Assembly (NCBI GenBank): GCA_027186245.1
Contig: CP114482.1
Coordinates: forward strand, 23,641,209 to 23,705,208
DNA length: 64,000 nucleotides
Source of the DNA: Coriaria nepalensis
Taxonomy: Eukaryota; Streptophyta; Magnoliopsida; Cucurbitales; Coriariaceae
Reading direction: 5' to 3'
Below are positions 51,501 through 63,313 of the stretch, piece after piece; the first letter of the stretch is position 1, and the number at the start of each line of letters is the position of its first letter. A program made the translations under genes and the position numbers. Below the pieces are notes generated by a model, which made no database searches, had not been told where the DNA came from, and was given only the letters and a program-made list of their open reading frames with translations.

Positions 51501-52687
51501 CGAATTTCGTTCGAAGTGATTTAGAATGATTTACTGACTAAAAGACACGCAAAAATATGACTTGAACGCTAAAAAAGGTATAGTTGCCATCAATAGATCA
51601 ATTGCAAATTATGCATGAAGATGGCGTTCTAAATGCAAAAAGAGAATTGGTTCGAAGTGTCGTCAAACAATTTAATGATTGAAAAGACTGAGTGATATGC
51701 TTTTTAATGCTAAAATAATGCATTGTTGTCTTCAATAGATTAATTACAAGTTATGTAAGAAAATAATATTTGAAGGGCAAAAATAGAATTCGTTCGAACA
51801 AATTTATAATGATTTAATGACTAGAAGAGACTCAGTGACATGACTTTAAGGCTAAACAAATGCATTGTTGCCTTCAATAGATCAACTGCAAGTTATGCAC
51901 GAAAGTCATGTTTAAATGCCGAATTTCATACGAAGTGATTTAGAATAATTTACTGACTAAAAGAGACGCAAAAATATGACTTTAAGGCTAAAAAAAAGCA
52001 TAGTTGCCATCAGTAGATCAATTGCAAATTCTGCATGAAGATGGCGTTCTAAATGCAAAAAGAGAATTGGTTCGAAGTGTCGTCAAACAATTTAATGATT
52101 GAAAAGACTGAGTGATATGCTTTTTAATGCTAAAATAATGCATTGTTGTCTTCAATAGATTAATTACAAGTTATGTAAGAAAATAATATTTGAAGGGCGA
52201 AAAAAGAATTCGGTCGAACAAATTTAGAATGATTTAATGACTAGAAGGGACTCAGTGACATGACTTTAAGGCTAAACAAATGCATTGTTGCCTTCAATAG
52301 ATCAACTGCAAGTTACGCACGAAAGTCATGTTTAAAGGCCGAATTTCGTTCGATGTGATTTAGAATGATTTACTGACTAAAAGAGACGCAAAAATATGAC
52401 TTTAAGGCTAAAAAAGGCATAGTGGCCATCAATAGATCAATTGCAAGTTATGCACGAAAGTCGCGTTTTAAATGCAAAAAGAGAATTGGTTCGAAGTGCC
52501 TTCAAACAATTTAATGATTGAAAAGACTGAGTGATATGCTTTTTAATGCTAAAATAATGCATTGTTGTCTTCAATGGATTAATTACAAGTTACGTAAGAA
52601 AATAATGTTTGAAGGGCGAAAATAGAATTCGTTGAATTAATTTTGAATGATTTAATGACTAAAAGAGACTCAATGACATGACTTTAA
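48502..52687. repeat. Block VI: transitional trimers
   Basis: Ten units are present, starting at 48502, 48919, 49338, 49757, 50176, 50594, 51013, 51431, 51850 and 52270. They mix forms from both neighbours. The unit at 50176 resembles those at 41385 and 44316 (aaaggcgaattt, caataaattaat). The units at 49338 and 49757 are relatives of the pair at 57298 and 57717 (gtacgaactg, cttcaacgctc, tgagtaaaag). The units at 51431, 51850 and 52270 are a three-trimer precursor or shortened version of the 1676-bp repeat that follows; they lack its third slot, and the second is still visibly different (gaagtgattta, aaattctgcatg). Confidence 0.78.
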
Positions 52688-54363
52688 GGCTAAACAAATG
52701 CATTGTTGCCTTCAATAGATCAACTGCAAGTTACGCACGAAAGTCATGTTTAAAGGCCGAATTTCGTTCGAAGTGATTTAGAATGATTTACTGACTAAAA
52801 GACACGCAAAAATATGACTTGAACGCTAAAAAAGGTATAGTTGCCATCAATAGATCAATTGCAAATTATGCATGAAGATGGCGTTCTAAATGCAAAAAGA
52901 GAATTGGTTCGAAGTGTCGTCAAACAATTTAATGATTGAAAAGACTGAGTGATATGCTTTTTAATGCTAAAATAATGCATTGTTGTCTTCAATAGATTAA
53001 TTACAAGTTATGTAAGAAAATAATATTTGAAGGGCAAAAATAGAATTCGTTCGAACAAATTTATAATGATTTAATGACTAGAAGAGACTCAGTGACATGA
53101 CTTTAAGGCTAAACAAATGCATTGTTGCCTTCAATAGATCAACTGCAAGTTATGCACGAAAGTCATGTTTAAATGCCGAATTTCATACGAAGTTATTTAG
53201 AATAATTTACTGACTAAAAGAGACGCAAAAATATGACTTTCAGGCTAAAAAAATGCATAGTTGCCATCGGTAGATCAATTGCAAATTATGCATGAAGATG
53301 GCGTTCTAAATGCAAAAAGAGAATTGGTTCGAAGTGTCGTCAAACAATTTAATGATTGAAAAGACTGAGTGATATGCTTTTTAATGCTAAAATAATGCAT
53401 TGTTGTCTTCAATAGATTAATTACAAGTTATGTAAGAAAATAATATTTGAAGGGCGAAAAAAGAATTCGGTCGAACTAATTTAGAATGATTTAATGACTA
53501 GAAGGGACTCAGTGACATGACTTTAAGGCTAAACAAATGCATTGTTGCCTTCAATAGATCAACTGCAAGTTACGCACGAAAGTCATGTTTAAAGGCCGAA
53601 TTTCGTTCGATGTAATTTAGAATGATTTACTGACTAAAAGAGACGCAAAAATATGACTTTAAGGCTAAAAAAGGCATAGTGGCCATCAATAGATCAATTG
53701 CAAGTTATGCACGAAAGTCGCGTTTTAAATGCAAAAAGAGAATTGGTTCGAAGTGCCTTCAAACAATTTAATGATTGAAAAGACTGAGTGATATGCTTTT
53801 TAATGCTAAAATAATGCATTGTTGTCTTCAATAGATTAATTACAAGTTATGTAAGAAAATAATGTGTGAAGGGAGAAAATAGAATTCGGTCGAATTAATT
53901 TAGAATGATTTAATGACTAGAAGGGACTCAGTGACATGACTTTAAGGCTAAACAAATGCATTGTTGCCTTCAATAGATCAACTGCAAGTTACGCACGAAA
54001 GTCATGTTTAAAGGCCGAATTTCGTTCGATGTGATTTAGAATGATTTACTGACTAAAAGAGACGCAAAAATATGACTTTAAGGCTAAAAAAGGCATAGTG
54101 GCCATCAATAGATCAATTGCAAGTTATGCACGAAAGTCGCGTTTTAAATGCAAAAAGAGAATTGGTTCGAAGTGCCTTCAAACAATTTAATGATTGAAAA
54201 GACTGAGTGATATGCTTTTTAATGCTAAAATAATGCATTGTTGTCTTCAATGGATTAATTACAAGTTACGTAAGAAAATAATGTTTGAAGGGCGAAAATA
54301 GAATTCGTTGAATTAATTTTGAATGATTTAATGACTAAAAGAGACTCAATGACATGACTTTAA
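52688..54363. repeat. 1676-bp four-trimer higher-order repeat, copy 1
   Basis: Four trimers start at 52688, 53107, 53527 and 53946. Slot markers are: aaaagacacgc with aaaggtatag and aaatttataatg (slot 1); gaagttatttagaataat with gactttcagg (slot 2); gatgtaatttag, tagtggccatc and aatgtgtgaaggg (slot 3); gatgtgatttag, tagtggccatc, caatggattaat and gttgaattaattttg (slot 4). Slot 2 has catcggtag. Confidence 0.9.
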
Positions 54364-56039
54364 GGCTAAACAAATGCATTGTTGCCTTCAATAGATCAAC
54401 TGCAAGTTACGCACGAAAGTCATGTTTAAAGGCCGAATTTCGTTCGAAGTGATTTAGAATGATTTACTGACTAAAAGACACGCAAAAATATGACTTGAAC
54501 GCTAAAAAAGGTATAGTTGCCATCAATAGATCAATTGCAAATTATGCATGAAGATGGCGTTCTAAATGCAAAAAGAGAATTGGTTCGAAGTGTCGTCAAA
54601 CAATTTAATGATTGAAAAGACTGAGTGATATGCTTTTTAATGCTAAAATAATGCATTGTTGTCTTCAATAGATTAATTACAAGTTATGTAAGAAAATAAT
54701 ATTTGAAGGGCAAAAATAGAATTCGTTCGAACAAATTTATAATGATTTAATGACTAGAAGAGACTCAGTGACATGACTTTAAGGCTAAACAAATGCATTG
54801 TTGCCTTCAATAGATCAACTGCAAGTTATGCACGAAAGTCATGTTTAAATGCCGAATTTCATACGAAGTTATTTAGAATAATTTACTGACTAAAAGAGAC
54901 GCAAAAATATGACTTTCAGGCTAAAAAAATGCATAGTTGCCATCGGTAGATCAATTGCAAATTATGCATGAAGATGGCGTTCTAAATGCAAAAAGAGAAT
55001 TGGTTCGAAGTGTCGTCAAACAATTTAATGATTGAAAAGACTGAGTGATATGCTTTTTAATGCTAAAATAATGCATTGTTGTCTTCAATAGATTAATTAC
55101 AAGTTATGTAAGAAAATAATATTTGAAGGGCGAAAAAAGAATTCGGTCGAACTAATTTAGAATGATTTAATGACTAGAAGGGACTCAGTGACATGACTTT
55201 AAGGCTAAACAAATGCATTGTTGCCTTCAATAGATCAACTGCAAGTTACGCACGAAAGTCATGTTTAAAGGCCGAATTTCGTTCGATGTAATTTAGAATG
55301 ATTTACTGACTAAAAGAGACGCAAAAATATGACTTTAAGGCTAAAAAAGGCATAGTGGCCATCAATAGATCAATTGCAAGTTATGCACGAAAGTCGCGTT
55401 TTAAATGCAAAAAGAGAATTGGTTCGAAGTGCCTTCAAACAATTTAATGATTGAAAAGACTGAGTGATATGCTTTTTAATGCTAAAATAATGCATTGTTG
55501 TCTTCAATAGATTAATTACAAGTTATGTAAGAAAATAATGTGTGAAGGGAGAAAATAGAATTCGGTCGAATTAATTTAGAATGATTTAATGACTAGAAGG
55601 GACTCAGTGACATGACTTTAAGGCTAAACAAATGCATTGTTGCCTTCAATAGATCAACTGCAAGTTACGCACGAAAGTCATGTTTAAAGGCCGAATTTCG
55701 TTCGATGTGATTTAGAATGATTTACTGACTAAAAGAGACGCAAAAATATGACTTTAAGGCTAAAAAAGGCATAGTGGCCATCAATAGATCAATTGCAAGT
55801 TATGCACGAAAGTCGCGTTTTAAATGCAAAAAGAGAATTGGTTCGAAGTGCCTTCAAACAATTTAATGATTGAAAAGACTGAGTGATATGCTTTTTAATG
55901 CTAAAATAATGCATTGTTGTCTTCAATGGATTAATTACAAGTTACGTAAGAAAATAATGTTTGAAGGGCGAAAATAGAATTCGTTGAATTAATTTTGAAT
56001 GATTTAATGACTAAAAGAGACTCAATGACATGACTTTAA
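54364..56039. repeat. 1676-bp four-trimer higher-order repeat, copy 2
   Basis: Trimers start at 54364, 54783, 55203 and 55622. I see no difference from copy 1 when reading the two side by side, including catcggtag in slot 2. Such identity over 1.7 kb marks the youngest amplification in the window. Confidence 0.92.
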
Positions 56040-57297
56040 GGCTAAACAAATGCATTGTTGCCTTCAATAGATCAACTGCAAGTTACGCACGAAAGTCATG
56101 TTTAAAGGCCGAATTTCGTTCGAAGTGATTTAGAATGATTTACTGACTAAAAGACACGCAAAAATATGACTTGAACGCTAAAAAAGGTATAGTTGCCATC
56201 AATAGATCAATTGCAAATTATGCATGAAGATGGCGTTCTAAATGCAAAAAGAGAATTGGTTCGAAGTGTCGTCAAACAATTTAATGATTGAAAAGACTGA
56301 GTGATATGCTTTTTAATGCTAAAATAATGCATTGTTGTCTTCAATAGATTAATTACAAGTTATGTAAGAAAATAATATTTGAAGGGCAAAAATAGAATTC
56401 GTTCGAACAAATTTATAATGATTTAATGACTAGAAGAGACTCAGTGACATGACTTTAAGGCTAAACAAATGCATTGTTGCCTTCAATAGATCAACTGCAA
56501 GTTATGCACGAAAGTCATGTTTAAATGCCGAATTTCATACGAAGTTATTTAGAATAATTTACTGACTAAAAGAGACGCAAAAATATGACTTTCAGGCTAA
56601 AAAAATGCATAGTTGCCATCAGTAGATCAATTGCAAATTATGCATGAAGATGGCGTTCTAAATGCAAAAAGAGAATTGGTTCGAAGTGTCGTCAAACAAT
56701 TTAATGATTGAAAAGACTGAGTGATATGCTTTTTAATGCTAAAATAATGCATTGTTGTCTTCAATAGATTAATTACAAGTTATGTAAGAAAATAATATTT
56801 GAAGGGCGAAAAAAGAATTCGGTCGAACTAATTTAGAATGATTTAATGACTAGAAGGGACTCAGTGACATGACTTTAAGGCTAAACAAATGCATTGTTGC
56901 CTTCAATAGATCAACTGCAAGTTACGCACGAAAGTCATGTTTAAAGGCCGAATTTCGTTCGATGTAATTTAGAATGATTTACTGACTAAAAGAGACGCAA
57001 AAATATGACTTTAAGGCTAAAAAAGGCATAGTGGCCATCAATAGATCAATTGCAAGTTATGCACGAAAGTCGCGTTTTAAATGCAAAAAGAGAATTGGTT
57101 CGAAGTGCCTTCAAACAATTTAATGATTGAAAAGACTGAGTGATATGCTTTTTAATGCTAAAATAATGCATTGTTGTCTTCAATAGATTAATTACAAGTT
57201 ATGTAAGAAAATAATGTGTGAAGGGAGAAAATAGAATTCGGTCGAATTAATTTAGAATGATTTAATGACTAGAAGAGACTCAATGACATGACTTTAA
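56040..57297. repeat. 1676-bp higher-order repeat, copy 3, slots 1-3 only
   Basis: Trimers start at 56040, 56459 and 56879 and match slots 1 to 3. Slot 4 is absent and the next unit, at 57298, belongs to another family. Slot 2 has catcagtag instead of catcggtag, a variant seen again only in the last copy of the window (63733 unit) and in the related unit at 51850. Confidence 0.88.
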
Positions 57298-58839
57298 GGC
57301 TAAACAAATGCATTGTTGCCTTCAATAGATCAACTGCAGGTTACGCACGAAAGTCATGTTTAAAGGCCGAATTTCGTACGAACTGATTTAGAATGATTTA
57401 CTGACTAAAAGAGAACCAAAAATATGACTTCAACGCTCAAAAAGGCATAGTTGCCATCAATAGATCAATTGCAAGTTATGCACGAAAGTCGCGTTTTAAA
57501 TGCAAAAAGAGAATTGGTTCGAAGTGCCTTCCAACAATTTAATGATTGAAAAGACTGAGTGATATGCTTTTTAATGCTAAAATAATGCATTGTTGTCTTC
57601 AATAGACTAATTACAAGTTATGTAAGAAAATAATATTTGAAGGGCGAATATAGAATTCGTTCGAACAAATTTAGAATGATTTAATGACTAGAAGAGACTC
57701 AGTGACATGACTTTAAGGCTAAACAAATGCATTGTTGCCTTCAGTAGATCAACTGCAAGTTATGCACGAAAGTCATGTTTAAATGCCGAATTTCATACGA
57801 AGTGATTTAAAATGATTTACTGAGTAAAAGAGACGCAAAAATATGACTTTAAGGCTAAAAAAATGCATAGTTGCCATCAATAGATCAATTGCAAATTATG
57901 CATGAAGATGGCGTTCTAAATGCAAAAAGAGAATTGGTTCGAAGTGTCGTCAAACAATTTAATGATTGAAAAGACTGAGTGATATGCTTTTTAATGCTAA
58001 AATAATGCATTGTTGTCTTCAATCGATTAATTACAAGTTATGTAAGAAAATAATATTTGAAGGGCGAAAATAGAATTCGGTCGAACTAATTTAGAATGAT
58101 TTAATGACTAGAAGAGACTCAGTGACATGACTTTAAGGCTAAACAAATGCATTGTTGCCTTCAATAGATCAAATGCAAGTTACGCACGAAAGTCGCGTTT
58201 TAAATTCAAAAAGAGAATTTGTTCGAAGTGCCTTCAAACAATTTAATGATTGAAAAGACTGAGTGATATGCTTTTTAATGCTAAAATAATGCATTGTTGT
58301 CTTCAGTAGATTAATTACAAGTTACGTAAGAAAATAATATTTGAATGGCAAAAATAGAATTCGTTCGAATTAATTTAGAATGATTTAAAGACTAAAAGAG
58401 ACACAATGACATGACTTTAAGGCTAAACAAATGCATTGTTGCCTTCAATAGATCAACTGCAAGTTATGCACGAAAGTCATGTTTAAAGGCCGAATTTCGT
58501 TCGAAGTGATTTAGAATGATTTACTGACTAAAAGAGACACAAAAATATGACTTGAACGCTAAAAAAGGCATAGTTGCAATCAATAGATCAATTGCAAGTT
58601 ATGCACGAAAGTCGCGTTTTAAATGCAAAAAGAGAATTGGTTCGAAGTGCCTTCAAACAATTTAATGATTGAAAAGACTGAGTGATATGCTTTTTAATGC
58701 TAAAATAATGCATTGTTGTCTTCAATAGATTAATTACAAGTTATGTAAGAAAATAATATTTGAAGGGCGAAAAAAGAATTCAGTCGAACTAATTTAGAAT
58801 CATTTAATGACTAAAAGAGACTCAGTGACATGACTTTAA
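57298..58839. repeat. 1542-bp higher-order repeat (three trimers plus one 284-bp unit), copy 1
   Basis: Units start at 57298, 57717, 58137 and 58421, with spacings of 419, 420, 284 and 419 bp. Markers are gtacgaactg and cttcaacgctc (first), tgagtaaaag (second), the fused A/B monomer (third) and cttcagtagatt in its C. In the second unit the B and C are atgcatgaagatgg and caatcgattaat, a type last seen near 421 and 3779, and the fused monomer begins with gatcaaatgcaag as at 841 and 4199. A piece of block I type sequence has therefore been patched in here. Confidence 0.85.
58137..58420. repeat. 284-bp two-monomer unit with fused A/B monomer, copy 2
   Basis: Left half is A (gatcaaatgcaagttacg) and right half is B2 (gcgttttaaattc, gaatttgttcg), followed by a full C. 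The join lies between 58174 and 58194, at the same alignment position as in the units at 31046 and 59679. All three share the uncommon B-side variant gaatttgttcg. That points to one original fusion spread by later amplification and not to three separate events. Confidence 0.9.
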
Positions 58840-60381
58840 GGCTAAACAAATGCATTGTTGCCTTCAATAGATCAACTGCAAGTTACGCACGAAAGTCATG
58901 TTTAAAGGCCGAATTTCGTACGAACTGATTTAGAATGATTTACTGACTAAAAGAGACGCAAAAATATGACTTCAACGCTCAAAAAGGCATAGTTGCCATC
59001 AATAGATCAATTGCAAGTTATGCACGAAAGTCGCGTTTTAAATGCAAAAAGAGAATTGGTTCGAAGTGCCTTCCAACAATTTAATGATTGAAAAGACTGA
59101 GTGATATGCTTTTTAATGCTAAAATAATGCATTGTTGTCTTCAATAGACTAATTACAAGTTATGTAAGAAAATAATATTTGAAGGGCGAATATAGAATTC
59201 GTTCGAACAAATTTAGAATGATTTAATGACTAGAAGAGACTCAGTGACATGACTTTAAGGCTAAACAAATGCATTGTTGCCTTCAGTAGATCAACTGCAA
59301 GTTATGCACGAAAGTCATGTTTAAATGCCGAATTTCATACGAAGTGATTTAAAATGATTTACTGAGTAAAAGAGACGCAAAAATATGACTTTAAGGCTAA
59401 AAAAATGCATAGTTGCCATCAATAGATCAATTGCAAATTATGCAAGAAGATGGCGTTCTAAATGCAAAAAGAGAATTGGTTCGAAGTGCCTCCAAACAGT
59501 TTAATGATTGAAATGACTGAGTGATATGCTTTTTAATGCTAAAATAATGCATTGTTGTCTTCAATAGATTAATTACGAGTTATGTAAGAAAATAATGTTT
59601 GAAGGGCAAAAATAGAATTCGTTCGAATTAATTTAGAATGATTTAAAGACTAAAAGAGACTCAATGACATGACTTTAAGGCTAAACAAATGCATTGTTGC
59701 CTTCAATAGATCAACTGCAAGTTACGCACGAAAGTCGCGTTTTAAATGCAAAAAGAGAATTTGTTCGAAGCGCCTTCAAACAATTTAATGATTGAAAAGA
59801 CTGAGTGATATGCTTTTTAATGCTAAAATAATGCATTGTTGTCTTCAGTAGATTAATTACAAGTTACGTAAGAAAATAATATTTGAATGGCAAAAATAGA
59901 ATTCGTTCGAATTAATTTAGAATGATTTAAAGACTAAAAGAGACACAATGACATGACTTTAAGGCTAAACAAATGCATTGTTGCCTTCAATAGATCAACT
60001 GCAAGTTATGCACGAAAGTCATGTTTAAAGGCCGAATTTCGTTCGAAGTGATTTAGAATGATTTACTGACTAAAAGAGACACAAAAATATGACTTGAACG
60101 CTAAAAAAGGCATAGTTGCAATCAATAGATCAATTGCAAGTTATGCACGAAAGTCGCGTTTTAAATGCAAAAAGAGAATTGGTTCGAAGTGCCTTCAAAC
60201 AATTTAATGATTGAAAAGACTGAGTGATATGCTTTTTAATGCTAAAATAATGCATTGTTGTCTTCAATAGATTAATTACAAGTTATGTAAGAAAATAATA
60301 TTTGAAGGGCGAAAAAAGAATTCGGTCAAACTAATTTAGATTGATTTAATGACTACAAGAGACTCAGTGACATGACTTTAA
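58840..60381. repeat. 1542-bp higher-order repeat, copy 2
   Basis: Units start at 58840, 59259, 59679 and 59963, each exactly 1542 bp after its partner in copy 1. The second unit differs: its B is the atgcaagaagatgg and cctccaaacag form and its C has attacgagttatg, like the B at 49757 and the C of block V. First and fourth units are near identical between copies until the final C (gaaaaaagaattc in both, then small differences). Confidence 0.85.
59679..59962. repeat. 284-bp two-monomer unit with fused A/B monomer, copy 3
   Basis: Left half is A (gatcaactgcaagttacg) and right half is B2 (gcgttttaaatgc, gaatttgttcgaagcg), then a normal C with cttcagtagatt. The join lies between 59716 and 59736. 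The left half is the common A2 type, unlike copy 2 at 58137. Confidence 0.9.
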
Positions 60382-61637
60382 GGCTAAACAAATGCATTGT
60401 TGCCTTCAATAGATCAACTGCAAGTTACGCAGGAAAGTCATGTTTAAACGCCGAATTTCGTTCGAAGTGATTTAGAATGATTTACTGACTAAAAGAGACG
60501 CAAAATTATGACTTGAACGCTAAAAAATGCATAGTTGCCATCAATAGATCAATTGCAAGTTATGCACGAAAGTCGCGTTTTAAATGCAAAAAGAGAATTG
60601 GTTCAAAGTGCCTTCAAACAATTTAATGATTGAAAAGACTGAGTGATATGCTTTTTAATGCTAAAATAATGCATTGTTGTATTCAATAGATTAATTACAA
60701 GTTATGTAAGAAAATAATATTTGAAGGGCGAAAATAGAATTCGTTCGAATTAATTTAGAATGATTTAATGACTAGAAGAGACTCCGTGACATGACTTTAA
60801 GGCTAAACAAATGCATTGTTGCCTATAATAGATCAACTGCAAGTTATGCACGAAAGTCATGTTTAAATGCCGAATTTCATACGAAGTAATTTAGAATGAT
60901 TTACTGACTAAAAGAAACGCAAAAATATGGCTTGAACGCAAAAAAATGCATAGTTGCCATCAATAGATCAATTGCAAGTTATGCACGAAAGTCGCGTTTT
61001 AAATGCAAAAAGAGAATTGGTTCTAAGTGCCTTCAAACAATTTAATGATTGAAAAGACTGAGTGATATGCTTTTTAATGCTAAAATAATGCATTGTTGTC
61101 TTCAATAGATTAATTGCAAGTTATGTAAGAAAATAATGTTTGAAGGGCGAAAATAGAATTCGGTCGAATTAATTTAGAATGATTTAATGACTAAAAGAGA
61201 CTCAATGACATGACTTTAAGGCTAAACAAATGCATTGTTGCCTTCAATAGATCAACTGCAAGTTACGCACGAAAGTCATGTTTAAAGGCCGAATTTCGTT
61301 CGAAATGATTTAGAATGATTTACTGACTAAAAGAGAGGCAGAAATATGACTTGAACGCTAAAAAATGCATAGTTGCAATCAATAGATCAATTGCAAGTTA
61401 TGCACGAAAGTCGCGTTTTAAATGCAAAAAGAGAATTGGTTCGAAGTGCCTTCAAACAATTTAATGATTGAAAAGACTGAGTGATATGCTTTTTAATGCT
61501 AAAATAATGCATTGTTGTCTTCAATGGATTAATTACAAGTTACGTAAGAAAATAATGTTTGAAGGGCGAAAATAGAATTCGTTGAATTAATTTTGAATGA
61601 TTTAATGACTAAAAGAGACTCAATGACATGACTTTAA
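60382..61637. repeat. Three transitional trimers
   Basis: Units start at 60382, 60801 and 61220. They carry a mix of types: gcaggaaagtc and caaaattatg in the first, cctataatagatc and gaacgcaaaaaaatg in the second, gagaggcag and caatggattaat with gttgaattaattttg in the third. The third ends in the C form that also precedes slot 1 of the 1676-bp repeat elsewhere (51013 and 52270 units), so it forms a natural entry into the next block. Confidence 0.8.
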
Positions 61638-63313
61638 GGCTAAACAAATACATTGTTGCCTTCAATAGATCAACTGCAAGTTACGCACGAAAGTCATGTT
61701 TAAAGGCCGAATTTCGTTCGAAGTGATTTAGAATGATTTACTGACTAAAAGACACGCAAAAATATGACTTGAACGCTAAAAAAGGTATAGTTGCCATCAA
61801 TAGATCAATTGCAAATTATGCATGAAGATGGCGTTCTAAATGCAAAAAGAGAATTGGTTCGAAGTGTCGTCAAACAATTTAATGATTGAAAAGACTGAGT
61901 GATATGCTTTTTAATGCTAAAATAATGCATTGTTGTCTTCAATAGATTAATTACAAGTTATGTAAGAAAATAATATTTGAAGGGCAAAAATAGAATTCGT
62001 TCGAACAAATTTATAATGATTTAATGACTAGAAGAGACTCAGTGACATGACTTTAAGGCTAAACAAATGCATTGTTGCCTTCAATAGATCAACTGCAAGT
62101 TATGCACGAAAGTCATGTTTAAATGCCGAATTTCATACGAAGTTATTTAGAATAATTTACTGACTAAAAGAGACGCAAAAATATGACTTTCAGGCTAAAA
62201 AAATGCATAGTTGCCATCGGTAGATCAATTGCAAATTATGCATGAAGATGGCGTTCTAAATGCAAAAAGAGAATTGGTTCGAAGTGTCGTCAAACAATTT
62301 AATGATTGAAAAGACTGAGTGATATGCTTTTTAATGCTAAAATAATGCATTGTTGTCTTCAATAGATTAATTACAAGTTATGTAAGAAAATAATATTTGA
62401 AGGGCGAAAAAAGAATTCGGTCGAACTAATTTAGAATGATTTAATGACTAGAAGGGACTCAGTGACATGACTTTAAGGCTAAACAAATGCATTGTTGCCT
62501 TCAATAGATCAACTGCAAGTTACGCACGAAAGTCATGTTTAAAGGCCGAATTTCGTTCGATGTAATTTAGAATGATTTACTGACTAAAAGAGACGCAAAA
62601 ATATGACTTTAAGGCTAAAAAAGGCATAGTGGCCATCAATAGATCAATTGCAAGTTATGCACGAAAGTCGCGTTTTAAATGCAAAAAGAGAATTGGTTCG
62701 AAGTGCCTTCAAACAATTTAATGATTGAAAAGACTGAGTGATATGCTTTTTAATGCTAAAATAATGCATTGTTGTCTTCAATAGATTAATTACAAGTTAT
62801 GTAAGAAAATAATGTGTGAAGGGAGAAAATAGAATTCGGTCGAATTAATTTAGAATGATTTAATGACTAGAAGGGACTCAGTGACATGACTTTAAGGCTA
62901 AACAAATGCATTGTTGCCTTCAATAGATCAACTGCAAGTTACGCACGAAAGTCATGTTTAAAGGCCGAATTTCGTTCGATGTGATTTAGAATGATTTACT
63001 GACTAAAAGAGACGCAAAAATATGACTTTAAGGCTAAAAAAGGCATAGTGGCCATCAATAGATCAATTGCAAGTTATGCACGAAAGTCGCGTTTTAAATG
63101 CAAAAAGAGAATTGGTTCGAAGTGCCTTCAAACAATTTAATGATTGAAAAGACTGAGTGATATGCTTTTTAATGCTAAAATAATGCATTGTTGTCTTCAA
63201 TGGATTAATTACAAGTTACGTAAGAAAATAATGTTTGAAGGGCGAAAATAGAATTCGTTGAATTAATTTTGAATGATTTAATGACTAAAAGAGACTCAAT
63301 GACATGACTTTAA
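61638..63313. repeat. 1676-bp four-trimer higher-order repeat, copy 4 (second locus)
   Basis: Trimers start at 61638, 62057, 62477 and 62896 and carry the same four slot markers as 52688-54363, with catcggtag in slot 2. A visible private change is caaatacattg near the start of slot 1 where others have caaatgcattg. It is separated from copy 3 by 4340 bp of other units. Confidence 0.9.
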
